Source: Chthoniobacteraceae bacterium
GTDB lineage: Bacteria; Verrucomicrobiota; Verrucomicrobiia; Chthoniobacterales; Chthoniobacteraceae
NCBI GenBank assembly: GCA_028293625.1
Contig: JAQGOL010000024.1
Coordinates: forward strand, 306,690 to 370,689
Direction: 5' to 3'
DNA length: 64,000 nucleotides
Shown here: piece by piece, positions 27,983 to 37,592 of the stretch
Position numbering within the stretch: position 1 is the stretch's first letter
Layout of the letters: each line of letters starts with the position of its first letter
Notes under the pieces: generated by a model
Database searches by the model: none
The model's input: the letters and a program-made list of their open reading frames with translations, nothing else
What the model was told of the DNA's origin: nothing
Translations under genes and position numbers: made by a program

Positions 27983-29026
27983 TCATTGCTTTTTAGCGCC
28001 GCGAAACCGCCGAAGCGCATCCATCATGGCCAACCCTGCCACGCCCAAAGCTGCCGGCAGGGCGCTTCCCTCAGGCACGGGCTCCGCGCCGCTCAAAGGA
28101 GCCACAAATTGGTTTGGATTGATGGCGGAGAGAAACGTGCCATAAAGGTCGGAACCCGAGCCGGTGATCGAAGCGATTTGCACTCCATAAACCGTGCTGG
28201 GTGCGCCGGTGAAGAAATCGTTCAGGTCGACTCCATACGCACCCAATTGCTGGCCGCCCGTGATTTCAATTGTATCAATGTAAAAACCGGTATTGGCGGC
28301 GGCATTCCGCGTGAAGGTAACGGTATTGGGAGCAAACAATGGAACGGCAATCGTGCCGCCAATAATCGCGCGCACCGTAAAGTCCGAATTGACCCCGCGT
28401 TCAAAGACCAGAAGCTCGGGAGCGGAGTCGACCGCGGGATTGCTATCATTGACGCCTGATCCAAAAAACAGGTTCATCGTGTAGTCGCTCTCTCCGTCAA
28501 CGCCTTGCACCAGGCTCAGGCTGTTTAAGGAAGCCGCAATCGCTGGGTTCTGGATGGCCGGATCGACGGATTCGCGGGTCGGATTCGGATCCGAAGTCAG
28601 GTTAAAGCCTTCGGCAACGAGTTTGGCGGAAACGAACGGATTGGGATTCCCGTCACTCCCGTTGTCGAGATCGCCGAATTCCGCATTCACGTTGGCATTA
28701 TTGGCAGTAACCCGGGCCACTGTGACAGGCCGGAAAGCGTTGTTGGTAAACGAAGCGCTGGTTCCTGCTGAGTAAGTATTGGTTGGTCCGGTGGTGCCGG
28801 TAAACTTAATCGTGTTTAAATATGCATCATCCACAAACGCGTTTGCCGCACTCTTGCCATCGCGGGTCCCATTGTTTGTTCCTGCGGGAATGGTAACTAC
28901 CAGGGAATTGGCATCCGGATAAAGGACAGCCGCCTGGATGGGCGGACAGATTATTTTACAAAGTGCAATGCCCGTAATGATAACGGATAGTAATTTGGCG
29001 TGTCTTGAGTCAGGAATGTTCGGCAT
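27983..29026 (-). CDS. Exosortase substrate with VPEG-type C-terminal sorting signal
   Basis: 347 residues. A signal peptide (about 1-32) precedes a Thr/Asn/Ala-rich, Cys-poor mature region typical of extracellular matrix proteins. The C terminus has the tripartite exosortase signal: VPEGS near 316, a hydrophobic helix (ALPAALGVAGLAMM) and a basic end (RRFRGAKKQ). VPEGS resembles the VPDSG/VPEP motifs used in Verrucomicrobia. The gene is immediately upstream of the exosortase-EpsI gene on the same strand, so this looks like a dedicated substrate-enzyme pair. A surface or matrix role follows from the sorting signal; it may belong to the exosortase-dependent surface protein (XDP) group, which I cannot confirm. 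Confidence 0.83.
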   Translation of the reverse strand: MPNIPDSRHAKLLSVIITGIALCKIICPPIQAAVLYPDANSLVVTIPAGTNNGTRDGKSAANAFVDDAYLNTIKFTGTTGPTNTYSAGTSASFTNNAFRPVTVARVTANNANVNAEFGDLDNGSDGNPNPFVSAKLVAEGFNLTSDPNPTRESVDPAIQNPAIAASLNSLSLVQGVDGESDYTMNLFFGSGVNDSNPAVDSAPELLVFERGVNSDFTVRAIIGGTIAVPLFAPNTVTFTRNAAANTGFYIDTIEITGGQQLGAYGVDLNDFFTGAPSTVYGVQIASITGSGSDLYGTFLSAINPNQFVAPLSGAEPVPEGSALPAALGVAGLAMMDALRRFRGAKKQ

Positions 29027-29860
29027 GTGATTTTAGCGAATCGTAAGGTAAGGGAAGCGCTAGTTTGCACCGGGTGAGAACGCGCGGGGTAGTAGCAGCT
29101 CTTGTTGGAATTCAAAAGCGTTTTATTAACTTATTTCCCCTGCTGCAGGGGTTATGCCATTTTCTGATTGGTTTCTTATATGATGTTTTGTTATGAGCGA
29201 TATACGAATCTGATCGAAGTCATAAACGCCTGGATAGTTTATAGTTTCTGACAGGCCTGGCAGGTTTGTGTCTACGGCACTCTCCTGCGACTTAATCGGG
29301 TTTGGTTTTTGCCAATAAACAGGCGGGCATCTATTTCCAGATAGATTTTCAAAACTAATCGTTGATGGATCTGTTTTCAGTATAATTGATGATCGCCGAT
29401 TCAATTAAATTTTAATCCTCATTTATTTATCGGATATTTTTGATGTCATCAGTTTAATATCCACGGAGACCGCTCGGGATCGGCCCATCAGCCATTCGCT
29501 TCGTGCTCTGCCGGCGCCACGCCGGGCCGGCCGGCGCGCCAGGCGGTCATATAAAACCGTTATTTACTTGAAATAGATTGCGATTTTTACGCTGCTTTTC
29601 CGGCAGCAGAAAATCGCGCGATTTAAGAGAGGCCCTCGACAGTTTGAGCGGTTTAAAACAGGGTCGCATGGTCGTTGGAAACGGCGCGACGGACGGGCCT
29701 CCTCATTTTTCCAAAGGGAGGCGGATGGCCAATTGGGCGGCGGCAGTCTCTATTGGGACGCCAAATCACCGATTTTTCTTTCCGCCAAGCGGTGACTTCG
29801 GTGAAAAGAGGATTTTATTGAGCCGCTTTCATTTCTCACACCCCACGGTTTATCCCACAA
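29027..29860. other. Gene-poor gap between sorting operon and rfb genes
   Basis: The left part (to about 29460) is AT-rich and holds the promoter side of the leftward sorting operon. It can be read as a 92-codon minus-strand frame (29126-29404) that lacks protein-like character. Near 29500-29545 there is a short GC island with two abutting 8-bp palindromes. I see no convincing gene, RNA or mobile element. Confidence 0.5.
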
Positions 29861-30916
29861 ATGGCAATTCTTGTTACCGGCGGTGCCGGATTTATTGGTT
29901 CAAATTATGTGCTTGGCGAGGTGGCCCGGGAGCCGATCATCAATCTCGATAAGCTGAGCTACGCCGGGAACCTGGAGAACCTCGCTGCGTTGCGTGAAAA
30001 TCCGGATCACCATTTTGTTCAGGGCGACATTGGCGATGCCGAGTTGATTGCGCGGCTGCTGAAGGAATATCAACCGCGTGCGATCGTTAATTTCGCCGCC
30101 GAATCGCACGTTGACCGCTCCATCCACAGCCCAAGTGCGTTTATTGAGACAAACATCGTCGGCACCTTCCACATGCTTGAAGCAGTACGGGCATACTGGA
30201 ACGCGCTGCCGGCCTCCGCGCAATCGAGCTTCCGGCTTTTGCACGTCTCCACGGATGAAGTCTACGGATCGCTTGGAGCGGACGATCCGGCATTTACCGA
30301 ACTTCACCGGTATGAGCCCAACAGTCCTTATTCGGCCTCCAAAGCGGCATCGGACCATCTATTCCGCGCATACCATCATACTTATGGGCTGCCGGTTTTA
30401 ACCACCAACTGTTCCAATAACTACGGCCCCTATCAGTTTCCCGAGAAGTTGATTCCGCTGATGATCCACAACGCGGTGACCGGCAAGGCGCTGCCTGTTT
30501 ATGGCGACGGTCAAAATGTCAGGGACTGGTTATATGTGACTGATCATTGCACCGCGATTCGCGCTGTGCTTGCGGGCGGGAGGGTGGGGGAGACTTATAA
30601 TGTGGGTGGCTGGAACGAGCTTAAGAACCTCGATGTCATTCACATCCTTTGCGACATCCTCGACCAGGAGAAACCGAAAGGCGACGGCTCAAGCTATCGT
30701 TCGCAGATTACTTTCATAAAAGATCGCCCGGGCCACGATCGCCGATACGCGATCAACGCCACCAAGATTGAGCAGGAACTTGGCTGGCGCCCCGCCGAGA
30801 CATTCCAATCGGGGATCCGCAAGACAGTCCGCTGGTATTTGGATAATACCGCATGGGTCGACAATGTCACCAGCGGCGCTTACCGCGACTGGACTGCGCG
30901 TCATTACCAGGCCTGA
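29861..30916 (+). CDS. rfbB: dTDP-glucose 4,6-dehydratase
   Basis: 351 residues. An N-terminal Rossmann motif [10 protein letters not shown] near residues 7-16 binds NAD; the catalytic region shows [10 protein letters not shown] near 130 and the [10 protein letters not shown] motif near 160 with the Tyr-x-x-x-Lys pair of extended short-chain dehydrogenases. It converts dTDP-glucose to dTDP-4-keto-6-deoxyglucose, the second step towards dTDP-rhamnose. The rfbA and rfbC genes follow within 5 bp and by overlap, making a compact operon. The start ATG is followed directly by the family N terminus ([13 protein letters not shown]). Confidence 0.95.
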   Translation: MAILVTGGAGFIGSNYVLGEVAREPIINLDKLSYAGNLENLAALRENPDHHFVQGDIGDAELIARLLKEYQPRAIVNFAAESHVDRSIHSPSAFIETNIVGTFHMLEAVRAYWNALPASAQSSFRLLHVSTDEVYGSLGADDPAFTELHRYEPNSPYSASKAASDHLFRAYHHTYGLPVLTTNCSNNYGPYQFPEKLIPLMIHNAVTGKALPVYGDGQNVRDWLYVTDHCTAIRAVLAGGRVGETYNVGGWNELKNLDVIHILCDILDQEKPKGDGSSYRSQITFIKDRPGHDRRYAINATKIEQELGWRPAETFQSGIRKTVRWYLDNTAWVDNVTSGAYRDWTARHYQA

Positions 30917-30921
30917 TTATT

Positions 30922-31806
30922 ATGCAACGTAAAGGCATCATCCTCGCCGGCGGTTCCGGCACCCGGCTTTACCCGGTTACCAAGTCCGTCTCCAAGCAAT
31001 TACTTCCGATCTACGATAAGCCGATGATCTATTATCCGCTTAGCACGTTGATGCTGGCGGGTATTCGGGACATCCTGATTATCTCCACCCCTCAGGATAC
31101 GCCGCGCTTTGAACATCTTCTGGGCGACGGTTCGGATTGGGGTCTGAATTTTGAATATGCCGTGCAACCCTCTCCCGATGGGCTCGCGCAGGCCTTTATC
31201 ATTGGAGAAAAATTCCTCGCCGGCAGCCCATCGGCGCTCGTGCTCGGGGACAATATTTTCCATGGACACGATCTGCATGTGCAATTGGAGCGGGCCGATT
31301 CCAGGAAGGAAGGCGCCACGGTCTTTGCCTACCATGTGCAGGATCCGGAGCGCTACGGGGTGGTTGCTTTTGATGCGCGCGGACTGGCTACGTCCCTGGA
31401 AGAAAAACCGGCCCAGCCGAAGTCGAATCACGCCGTGACCGGCCTCTATTTTTACGACGCTTCGGTCATTGAGATTGCCGCGAATTTAAAACCGTCCGCG
31501 CGCGGCGAGCTTGAGATCACGGATGTCAACCGGATCTATCTTGAGCGCGGGGAGCTGACTGTTGAAATTCTGGGACGCGGTTATGCGTGGCTTGATACCG
31601 GCACGCACGAGTCGCTCATTGAGGCCTCTAATTTTATTGAAACCATCGAGCATCGGCAGGGGCTCAAAGTGGCGTGTCCCGAGGAGATCGCGTATCGAAA
31701 AGGGTATATCGATGCGGATCAACTTCGCAAACTGGCCGCGCCGCTCGCCAAGAACGGATACGGCCAGTATCTGCTGCGCCTGCCCGAAGAACGTTTCCAA
31801 CCATGA
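30922..31806 (+). CDS. rfbA: Glucose-1-phosphate thymidylyltransferase
   Basis: 294 residues from the ATG at 30922, 5 bp after rfbB; the frame is open upstream inside rfbB but the family begins here. The nucleotide-binding loop [14 protein letters not shown] is at 5-18, followed by [12 protein letters not shown] near 25, and [10 protein letters not shown] near 106 holds the metal-binding Asp. It makes dTDP-glucose from glucose 1-phosphate and dTTP. Length and motifs match the RmlA family. The stop overlaps the rfbC start. Confidence 0.96.
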   Translation: MQRKGIILAGGSGTRLYPVTKSVSKQLLPIYDKPMIYYPLSTLMLAGIRDILIISTPQDTPRFEHLLGDGSDWGLNFEYAVQPSPDGLAQAFIIGEKFLAGSPSALVLGDNIFHGHDLHVQLERADSRKEGATVFAYHVQDPERYGVVAFDARGLATSLEEKPAQPKSNHAVTGLYFYDASVIEIAANLKPSARGELEITDVNRIYLERGELTVEILGRGYAWLDTGTHESLIEASNFIETIEHRQGLKVACPEEIAYRKGYIDADQLRKLAAPLAKNGYGQYLLRLPEERFQP

Positions 31807-32348
31807 CCATCGTCCCCACCGCACTGCCCGGAGTGCTTATCATTGAGCCGAAAGTTTTTCGCGACCCCCGGGGCTTCTTTTTTGAAAGCTTTAATGCGCG
31901 CGCTTTTGCCGCGGCCACCGGGTCGGATGCGGCTTTTGTGCAGGACAATCATTCGCGTTCGCCTCGCGGTGTATTGCGCGGGCTCCATTACCAGATCGAG
32001 CAGCCGCAGGGAAAACTCGTCCGCGTCGCACGGGGGCGTGTCCTCGACGTCGCTGTCGATGTGCGCCGATCTTCTCCCAACTTCGGGCGCTCGGTCGCGG
32101 TTGAACTCTCCGAGGATAATCAACGCCAGATGTGGGTCCCGCCCGGATTCGCCCACGGTTTTTACGTACTCTCCGAGTTTGCCGATTTTCTTTATAAAAC
32201 CACCGACTACTACGCGCCTCAATTTGAGCGAAGCGTGCGTTGGGACGATCCCGTCATCGGCATCGATTGGCAGATTGAAACGGCTCCGTTGCTTTCAGGG
32301 AAAGACCAGGCAGCCCCTCTGCTCGCGGATGCGGAACTATTCGCGTGA
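31803..32348 (+). CDS. rfbC: dTDP-4-dehydrorhamnose 3,5-epimerase
   Basis: 181 residues from an ATG that overlaps the rfbA stop by 4 bp (ATGA). The cupin-fold epimerase motifs are present: [11 protein letters not shown] near 22, [18 protein letters not shown] near 47-64 with the catalytic His in LRGLHYQ, and [13 protein letters not shown] near 115. It epimerises C3 and C5 of dTDP-4-keto-6-deoxyglucose. The next gene for rhamnose synthesis, rfbD, does not follow. Confidence 0.95.
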   Translation: MTIVPTALPGVLIIEPKVFRDPRGFFFESFNARAFAAATGSDAAFVQDNHSRSPRGVLRGLHYQIEQPQGKLVRVARGRVLDVAVDVRRSSPNFGRSVAVELSEDNQRQMWVPPGFAHGFYVLSEFADFLYKTTDYYAPQFERSVRWDDPVIGIDWQIETAPLLSGKDQAAPLLADAELFA

Positions 32349-32355
32349 CCTCGCA

Positions 32356-32374
32356 ACCCGCGGGAAGCGCGGGT
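32356..32374 (+). terminator. Hairpin just after rfbC
   Basis: ACCCGCG (32356-32362) pairs perfectly with CGCGGGT (32368-32374) around a 5-nt loop, beginning 8 nt after the rfbC stop codon. No T tract follows, so it is a weak intrinsic terminator or a 3'-end stabiliser. Confidence 0.45.
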
Positions 32375-33421
32375 GAAATAGAGCCGTTTAAAGATACAGG
32401 CGGATCCGGCCACTACGATTGGCGTTAAAAGTCCGGGTTCAGCCGCCGTGCCGTGCCGGGCATCCGATTCGGATGCCATTGGAAAACCGCATTTGATGAT
32501 GGCCGGCGCGAGAAAAGGCGCGTCATGCCGATCTTTCCCCGCGGTTTATGCTCTCAAATCGCGTTTTCTTTACGTCGTCGAACAGCGGGCTCCGATCGCC
32601 GATTTTTCTGACATTTTTGCATCCATTTACCGGGGAAAAGCGTGTTTGGACATCGGGCGAATCCCCGGTCCTTTCATCATGAAAACTCCTTGATGCCCCA
32701 TTCATTCTGCGTAGTCTGGCAACGATTTTGCTCTAAGCAAATCCCCTTCAGGCGGCTCCCCGGAACCGCTGCCGTAATGGCCAAAATTCTCAATCGACAA
32801 GAAAACAAACGGTTTTGCTCTGTGCGCAAATGACCGGGGGCGGCAGCATTTTCAATTTGCGAAAATGATTGCACCGGCGAAGATAAATAACCGGAACAAA
32901 TTTAAACCGATTTTGGCCTCCGTTGCGCCTGTTTACGCACCCAAATCAGAAAAAGTATATCGCTCCTGAGCGAAGATTACGGACGCCCGAGGGAGGATTA
33001 AAAGGGGTCGAGGAGAGGTTCGCATGGGCTTGGACGACAAGTTATTCCAAAGGAGCGTGCCACTCTTTGAAAAATCCATTGTGTGCGGAGGGAAAATCGT
33101 TTTCCACAACTATTCCGCCAAGATGAATTTGAAGCAGGTAAACTCGTGCGATGTGCGAAATATTTGTATTTGCGGGGCGCACGGAAGCTGGATTTTGTTA
33201 AGTAACTGATTGTAAAGGACTTGCTGCGATCCGTGTTTTTCGCCAAAAAAACGTATTTCGCTTCCATGCACTCCGCATGGCCGGGTGCGCAAATAAAGGC
33301 AGGGTGTATAAAATTTGCCGCACGCAAAACGGCTGATGTGCGTCTCCGGCGTTCCTAACAATAAAATCAAGTGAATAACCGATAGGGCGTTCAGGTAACG
33401 CTATTTTGGCGAGTTGGTCAT
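32375..33421. other. Hairpin-rich non-coding stretch
   Basis: About 1 kb without a convincing gene; the open frames here are short and not protein-like. It contains an imperfect direct repeat (AACGATTTTGCTCTAAGC at 32721 and AACGGTTTTGCTCTGTGC at 32808), each copy able to form a small TTTGC/GCAAA stem. Further stems are TCGCTC/GAGCGA at 32960-32973 and CCATGC/GCATGG at 33264-33280. A structured RNA or a long leader for the next gene is possible. Confidence 0.4.
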
Positions 33422-33449
33422 GCTCTTTGCTGAACAATCAACAAAGAGC
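33422..33449 (+). promoter_or_regulatory. Hairpin covering the likely ribosome-binding site of the gene at 33455
   Basis: GCTCTTTG (33422-33429) and CAAAGAGC (33442-33449) form a perfect 8-bp stem around a 12-nt loop. The right arm contains AAAGAG, the only Shine-Dalgarno-like sequence ahead of the ATG at 33455. Folding would hide it, suggesting translational control; this is an inference from position. Confidence 0.5.
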
Positions 33450-33454
33450 TAAAA

Positions 33455-34375
33455 ATGACTCCTCGTAAATTTAACTTCCCGATTCCCGTTCTTATTCGCC
33501 AGGCCGAGTTTCTTTATCATTCTTTAATCAACGAGCTTTATGCCGTTCCGCTGGGTGAGCGCTTAAACTCAGAAAAGGATACGCCCAAAAACAACTTTGC
33601 TGTCCGGTTTAAGAAAAAACTCGATCTCCTTGGCAGTGGCAAACTCTCCCATGCCGAGCAGCAGGGGCAGATCGGCAAACTTACCTTGCAGCAGGCGGAG
33701 GACATGAAAGAAGTCGTGCGGATTTCCGCCCTGGCCCGCCGTGGAGCGCGCCTGGCGTTTCGCGGAGAGAAAGTACGCTTGCACAAAGAGTTTCTTGTTG
33801 GAATCACCAAACCCGCCACGCTTGTCGCACGGCTCGACCGGGCCCGGATCATCCTGGCATCCTGCCTTCTTTACGGCGCGGAGATGAAAGCGCATGGCTG
33901 GCTGGCCCGCGACGCGGAACTGCTGGCGGCCGCGATTCAACGCTTCGATGAAAGCGGTCTTGCCCAGGGTGACGCCTCTGATGTGCGCGCCGACATGTCG
34001 GAAGAAAAGGTTCGCGCTGCCAACGATGTTTTTGAGGATTGCCTTAAGATTCAATATGCTGCCCGCCTGGAATTTCCAACAACTCTTCCCGGCACCGGCA
34101 CTGCCCGTGAACGCTTTCTTCTCGATGAATTCCCGCCTCGCGGCCGTGGGGTCGCGGCGCCCGTGACCAAGCCGGAGTCTCCGCTGATTCCTCCCGCCGT
34201 TGATTCTGTTGCTGTCAATTTTGCCGGCACTCCGGAGAGCGAGCCCGCGAAGATTGAGCCCTCATCGGGTGAAAGCGCCGAGGAGCTTCCGAATCTGGAG
34301 CTCTTGCTTAAAAACGGTGGTAAAAAACGCGATCCCCGCAAAGGGCGCTCATCAGAAAATCCGAACCCGAATTGA
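33455..34375 (+). CDS. Unrecognised alpha-helical protein with low-complexity tail
   Basis: 306 residues; I do not recognise the family. Residues 1-215 look wholly alpha-helical, with alternating charged and hydrophobic residues and no membrane segment or signal peptide. The C-terminal 90 residues are Pro/Glu/Ser-rich and end in a basic tail (KKRDPRKGRSSENPNPN). Codon use resembles the neighbouring GC-rich genes, so it looks like a long-term resident. It stands alone between the rfb genes and gmd, behind a hairpin-rich 1-kb region and a stem that hides its ribosome-binding site. A DNA- or RNA-binding regulator would fit the basic tail and leader, but that is speculation. Confidence 0.65.
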   Translation: MTPRKFNFPIPVLIRQAEFLYHSLINELYAVPLGERLNSEKDTPKNNFAVRFKKKLDLLGSGKLSHAEQQGQIGKLTLQQAEDMKEVVRISALARRGARLAFRGEKVRLHKEFLVGITKPATLVARLDRARIILASCLLYGAEMKAHGWLARDAELLAAAIQRFDESGLAQGDASDVRADMSEEKVRAANDVFEDCLKIQYAARLEFPTTLPGTGTARERFLLDEFPPRGRGVAAPVTKPESPLIPPAVDSVAVNFAGTPESEPAKIEPSSGESAEELPNLELLLKNGGKKRDPRKGRSSENPNPN

Positions 34376-34579
34376 GTTTGCGAGGAGAACGCGGGGGCGT
34401 TCCTTTCATCCGGAGCGATGGTTCTTCCGTGCATTTGAACGGATAGCGTCGGGATTATGGATTGCTCTTTCGCTTGGCGCTTCCGGCGTTAAAAGCGAGA
34501 GTGATAGCTCCTGGACGCGACCCATCGCTCCGGATTCGCATTCTCCCCATCCTTTCAACACACAACCTAACTTCATCCA

Positions 34580-35635
34580 TTGCGCACGGCACTTATTACG
34601 GGAATCACAGGACAGGACGGCTCATATTTGACCGAGCAGCTTCTTTCAAAGGGATACAAGGTTCACGGCATGATTCGCCGTTCAAGCAGCTTTAATACGG
34701 GCCGTATTGATCACCTTTTCAAAGACCCGGCCATTTACGGGGAGCGGTTGTTTCTGCATTACGGCGATCTGACTGACTCAAGTAATTTGAACCGTTTGCT
34801 CGAGAAGATCGAGCCCGATGAAATTTACAACCTTGGTGCGCAGAGCCACGTGCAGGTTTCATTCGAAGTGCCCGAGTACACGGGGGAAGTCGACGCCATC
34901 GGCACGCTGCGTTTCCTCGACGCAATCAAGGAGGCGGGGCTGAAATCAAAAACCCGCTTTTACCAGGCATCCACCAGCGAGCTTTACGGCAAGGTGCAGG
35001 AAGTGCCGCAAACGGAAAAAACGCCATTTTATCCCAGGTCGCCCTACGCGGTTGCGAAATTGTATGCGTATTGGATCATTGTGAATTACCGGGAGGCTTA
35101 CGGCATCCATGCGTCAAACGGGATTTTATTCAACCATGAGTCGCCGCGGCGCGGAGAGACTTTTGTGACGCGGAAGATCACGCGGGCTGCCGGCCGTATC
35201 CGGGAAGGGACCGAGCAGACGCTCGTCATGGGCAATATCGATTCCAAGCGGGACTGGGGTTACGCGCCTGAATACACCGATGCCATGTGGCGGATTCTTC
35301 AGCAGGACGAGCCGGACGACTTTGTTTGTGCGACCAACGAAACCCATACGGTTCGTGAATTTATTGACCTCGCTTTCAAGCTCCACGACATGGAACTTGA
35401 GTTCCAGGGCGAAGGGGTCAATGAGGTCGGGATCGAAAAGGCGACGGGAAAAGTCCGTGTCAGGATCGATCCGCGTTACTTCCGGCCAACGGAGGTCGAG
35501 TTGCTTATCGGTGATGCGGCCAAGGCAAAAGCCGTGCTTGATTGGGAGCCCAAAGTGCGCTTTGACGAGTTAACGCGCATCATGGTGGAAGCCGACTGGG
35601 AGTTGGCGAAACGTGAAAAGGCAGGCCGCGGATAG
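34580..35635 (+). CDS. gmd: GDP-mannose 4,6-dehydratase
   Basis: 351 residues starting at a TTG (34580), since no ATG precedes the family N terminus ([16 protein letters not shown]). The NADP-binding loop [10 protein letters not shown], the [15 protein letters not shown] segment near 33 and the [10 protein letters not shown] active-site region near 156 identify the enzyme. It converts GDP-mannose to GDP-4-keto-6-deoxymannose, the precursor of GDP-fucose, GDP-rhamnose or GDP-perosamine. The gene for the second step is not in the window. It opens the exopolysaccharide locus. Confidence 0.94.
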   Translation: MRTALITGITGQDGSYLTEQLLSKGYKVHGMIRRSSSFNTGRIDHLFKDPAIYGERLFLHYGDLTDSSNLNRLLEKIEPDEIYNLGAQSHVQVSFEVPEYTGEVDAIGTLRFLDAIKEAGLKSKTRFYQASTSELYGKVQEVPQTEKTPFYPRSPYAVAKLYAYWIIVNYREAYGIHASNGILFNHESPRRGETFVTRKITRAAGRIREGTEQTLVMGNIDSKRDWGYAPEYTDAMWRILQQDEPDDFVCATNETHTVREFIDLAFKLHDMELEFQGEGVNEVGIEKATGKVRVRIDPRYFRPTEVELLIGDAAKAKAVLDWEPKVRFDELTRIMVEADWELAKREKAGRG

Positions 35636-35764
35636 CGTAGGCTGAAGAGAATCAGGCGGGAACGGTAACGGGGGGAGGGAAAGCATCCGGACGGTCTCCG
35701 CTCGGAGTTTGTGTCTATTTGCAGTTTGACTCGTGAGTGTGCACTGAACAACGTGCGCCCCCCC

Positions 35765-37300
35765 ATGCAGATTAGAATGCAACCGAAAAAGATGAGTAAG
35801 AAAAGCTGTCCGGTCTACGCGGCCACGCTGTTGCGTCCTGTTTCCTGGGAGGTCTCATGGAAAAGGTCATTGGTATTCTGTTGCAGCGCGGTTTCCTTAC
35901 TTGGAATCGCGGCTGAAGCGCCGGTTGATCCTGCCCAAAATCCCGCGCCGCCGGAACTTATTCCAAGCTCTCCTCAGGAGCTCCCTTTGACCGAAACTGA
36001 AAAGGCGCGTAAGCGGATGCTCGAGGCCGTCTCCGCTCTCAAAAACGAACCGGGCGCCGCGCCGGAAGTCAGTTTGCCTCAGGAGGCGCCGGCCGAGGTC
36101 GCGCCGGTTGTACAAGCCACTTTGTTGGAGTCGTTACCTCGTCCCAGGGCAAGAGAGGCTCTTTCAACAGGAGAAACGCTGATTGATGGAGTCGGCGGCA
36201 TTGCCGGAAACCTTATTTCCGCACCTTCCTTTCAGACAAACCAGGTTGTGCCAAAAGGATTTCGGTTCGGTAAAATCGGCCTTCGAACCAGTCTGGGAAT
36301 TGGGATTACTTCCTCCAATACAATAAGGCCGGAGCCAAGCGCCGATTTACGGGAAACGTACGGCACATTAACACCGAATATCAGCGCCGGATTTGGCGAC
36401 GAAAATGCGGGCAGGTATCTTACCCTTTCATCAATCACGGGAATCAGCTACACGACCGATCGGTTTCGGAACGTGGACGAGGACCTGGATTTGCGCGGTA
36501 ATTATACCTTCAATCGGCTTCGTCTTGAGGCCGGGTTTAGTTATTCAAGGCTTTCCGGGATTGACCGGGATATTGGCTCCCAAGTCACTCGCGACTTTTT
36601 CACCGGGACCGGCACGGTTTCCTATTTCTACTCTCCAAAAACCACAATGGCTCTGGAGTTATCAGTTCCGATCAGGCGGTTTTCCGGTGAAACCAGCTCC
36701 AGCGGATTCACGGTGACTCCTTCTGTCGACTACAAGTTCTCGCCTCGGACCACCTTTGGTCTTGAAGTGGCGGTTGGCACATTGGATGCCGGTGGCGACA
36801 CCCAAGTCTTTGAGCGTCCGGCATTTCGCATGTCCTACAATTTTACCGACAGGCTTTCACTTCGCGGAAGCCTTGGCATGGAGCATCGCGACAGTGACGA
36901 TAGAAGCACCAATACACCGGTTTTTGAGTTGGGTGCTATATGGCGTGTCCGGGAGAGCACGCAGATTTCACTCACTGCCGAGCGTCGCGTCTCCATTTCA
37001 GCGCTCCAATCGGCAGTCAATTACACTTCCACTTCGGTTCAGCTTGGCCTTTCCCAGCGTCTGGGAAGCCGGTTCCGTGGCAATGCCGCTATCGCGTATG
37101 AAGACGCGGTTTACGATGGCGATTCCGGCGGGGCTCAGGATGGACGTCATGACCGGCTTCTCACAGGCCAGGCCGGCCTTGCCTATATTCTTACCCCACA
37201 CGTAAGCATTATGCTGAATGGGGCAGCTATTGACAACCGGTCGAATCAGCAACCGTTTCGAACCTATCAAGGCTCTTTGCAGAGTAACATCGCGTTTTAG
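35765..37300 (+). CDS. Outer-membrane beta-barrel protein of the exopolysaccharide locus
   Basis: About 511 residues; ATGs at 35765, 35777 and 35792 are all possible starts and a GTG at 35711 is in frame. A signal-like hydrophobic stretch (SLVFCCSAVSLLGIAAEA) follows a basic leader. A Pro/Glu-rich linker leads to a long C-terminal region of amphipathic strands ending in Phe, as in outer-membrane barrels. It resembles the EpsL/VpsM-type beta-barrel proteins encoded in exosortase-linked polysaccharide clusters. A role as an export channel or assembly factor for the polymer is the likely reading. No Wza-type lipoprotein is found in the window. Confidence 0.78.
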   Translation: MQIRMQPKKMSKKSCPVYAATLLRPVSWEVSWKRSLVFCCSAVSLLGIAAEAPVDPAQNPAPPELIPSSPQELPLTETEKARKRMLEAVSALKNEPGAAPEVSLPQEAPAEVAPVVQATLLESLPRPRAREALSTGETLIDGVGGIAGNLISAPSFQTNQVVPKGFRFGKIGLRTSLGIGITSSNTIRPEPSADLRETYGTLTPNISAGFGDENAGRYLTLSSITGISYTTDRFRNVDEDLDLRGNYTFNRLRLEAGFSYSRLSGIDRDIGSQVTRDFFTGTGTVSYFYSPKTTMALELSVPIRRFSGETSSSGFTVTPSVDYKFSPRTTFGLEVAVGTLDAGGDTQVFERPAFRMSYNFTDRLSLRGSLGMEHRDSDDRSTNTPVFELGAIWRVRESTQISLTAERRVSISALQSAVNYTSTSVQLGLSQRLGSRFRGNAAIAYEDAVYDGDSGGAQDGRHDRLLTGQAGLAYILTPHVSIMLNGAAIDNRSNQQPFRTYQGSLQSNIAF

Positions 37301-37397
37301 CTAAAACGCGGGTAATTGCCTGGATTCAACGGAATGGAAGCTGCCGCGAATCCGCGATGGAAACGGCACGAATTTGTCACCTTCAGCGGCTTGCCAC

Positions 37398-37416
37398 ACC
37401 TTCGCCCGAAGGTTTT
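37398..37416 (+). terminator. Intrinsic terminator after the beta-barrel gene
   Basis: ACCTTC (37398-37403) pairs with GAAGGT (37408-37413) around GCCC and is followed by TTT. It lies about 100 nt after the stop codon and ahead of the sugar transferase gene. Confidence 0.6.
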
Positions 37417-37592
37417 GACTGCTCATTGGTTTGCAAGCTCTCCGTGCGACCCGCTGCCGTGATCAATGTAGTTAAAATGTACGGGTCTTAAAGCCAGCTA
37501 AGTGTTGGCATGGTGAGTCTACTAAGCTGTCTGCTTAGAAATAAGTTGCAGTAAACTCCCTGCCTCTTTAGGAGCATGTAGTTCAGGATCTG

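Noticed and set aside
29126..29404. 92-codon frame on the minus strand
   Set aside because: AT-rich spacer reading without a ribosome-binding site, domain or protein-like periodicity; it lies in the promoter side of the sorting operon.
29525..29540. Two abutting 8-bp palindromes (GGCCGGCC and GGCGCGCC)
   Set aside because: They look like rare restriction sites, but a short GC island can give these by chance and nothing nearby suggests vector sequence.
29578..29952. 124-codon plus-strand frame before rfbB
   Set aside because: It overlaps the rfbB start in another frame and has no recognisable features.
32448..32693. 81-codon frame in the hairpin-rich gap
   Set aside because: Interrupted by stem structures, no family resemblance and no ribosome-binding site.
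33415..33434. Sigma-54-like string upstream of the unknown gene at 33455
   Set aside because: GG and GC are 13 bp apart instead of 12, which sigma-54 promoters do not tolerate well.
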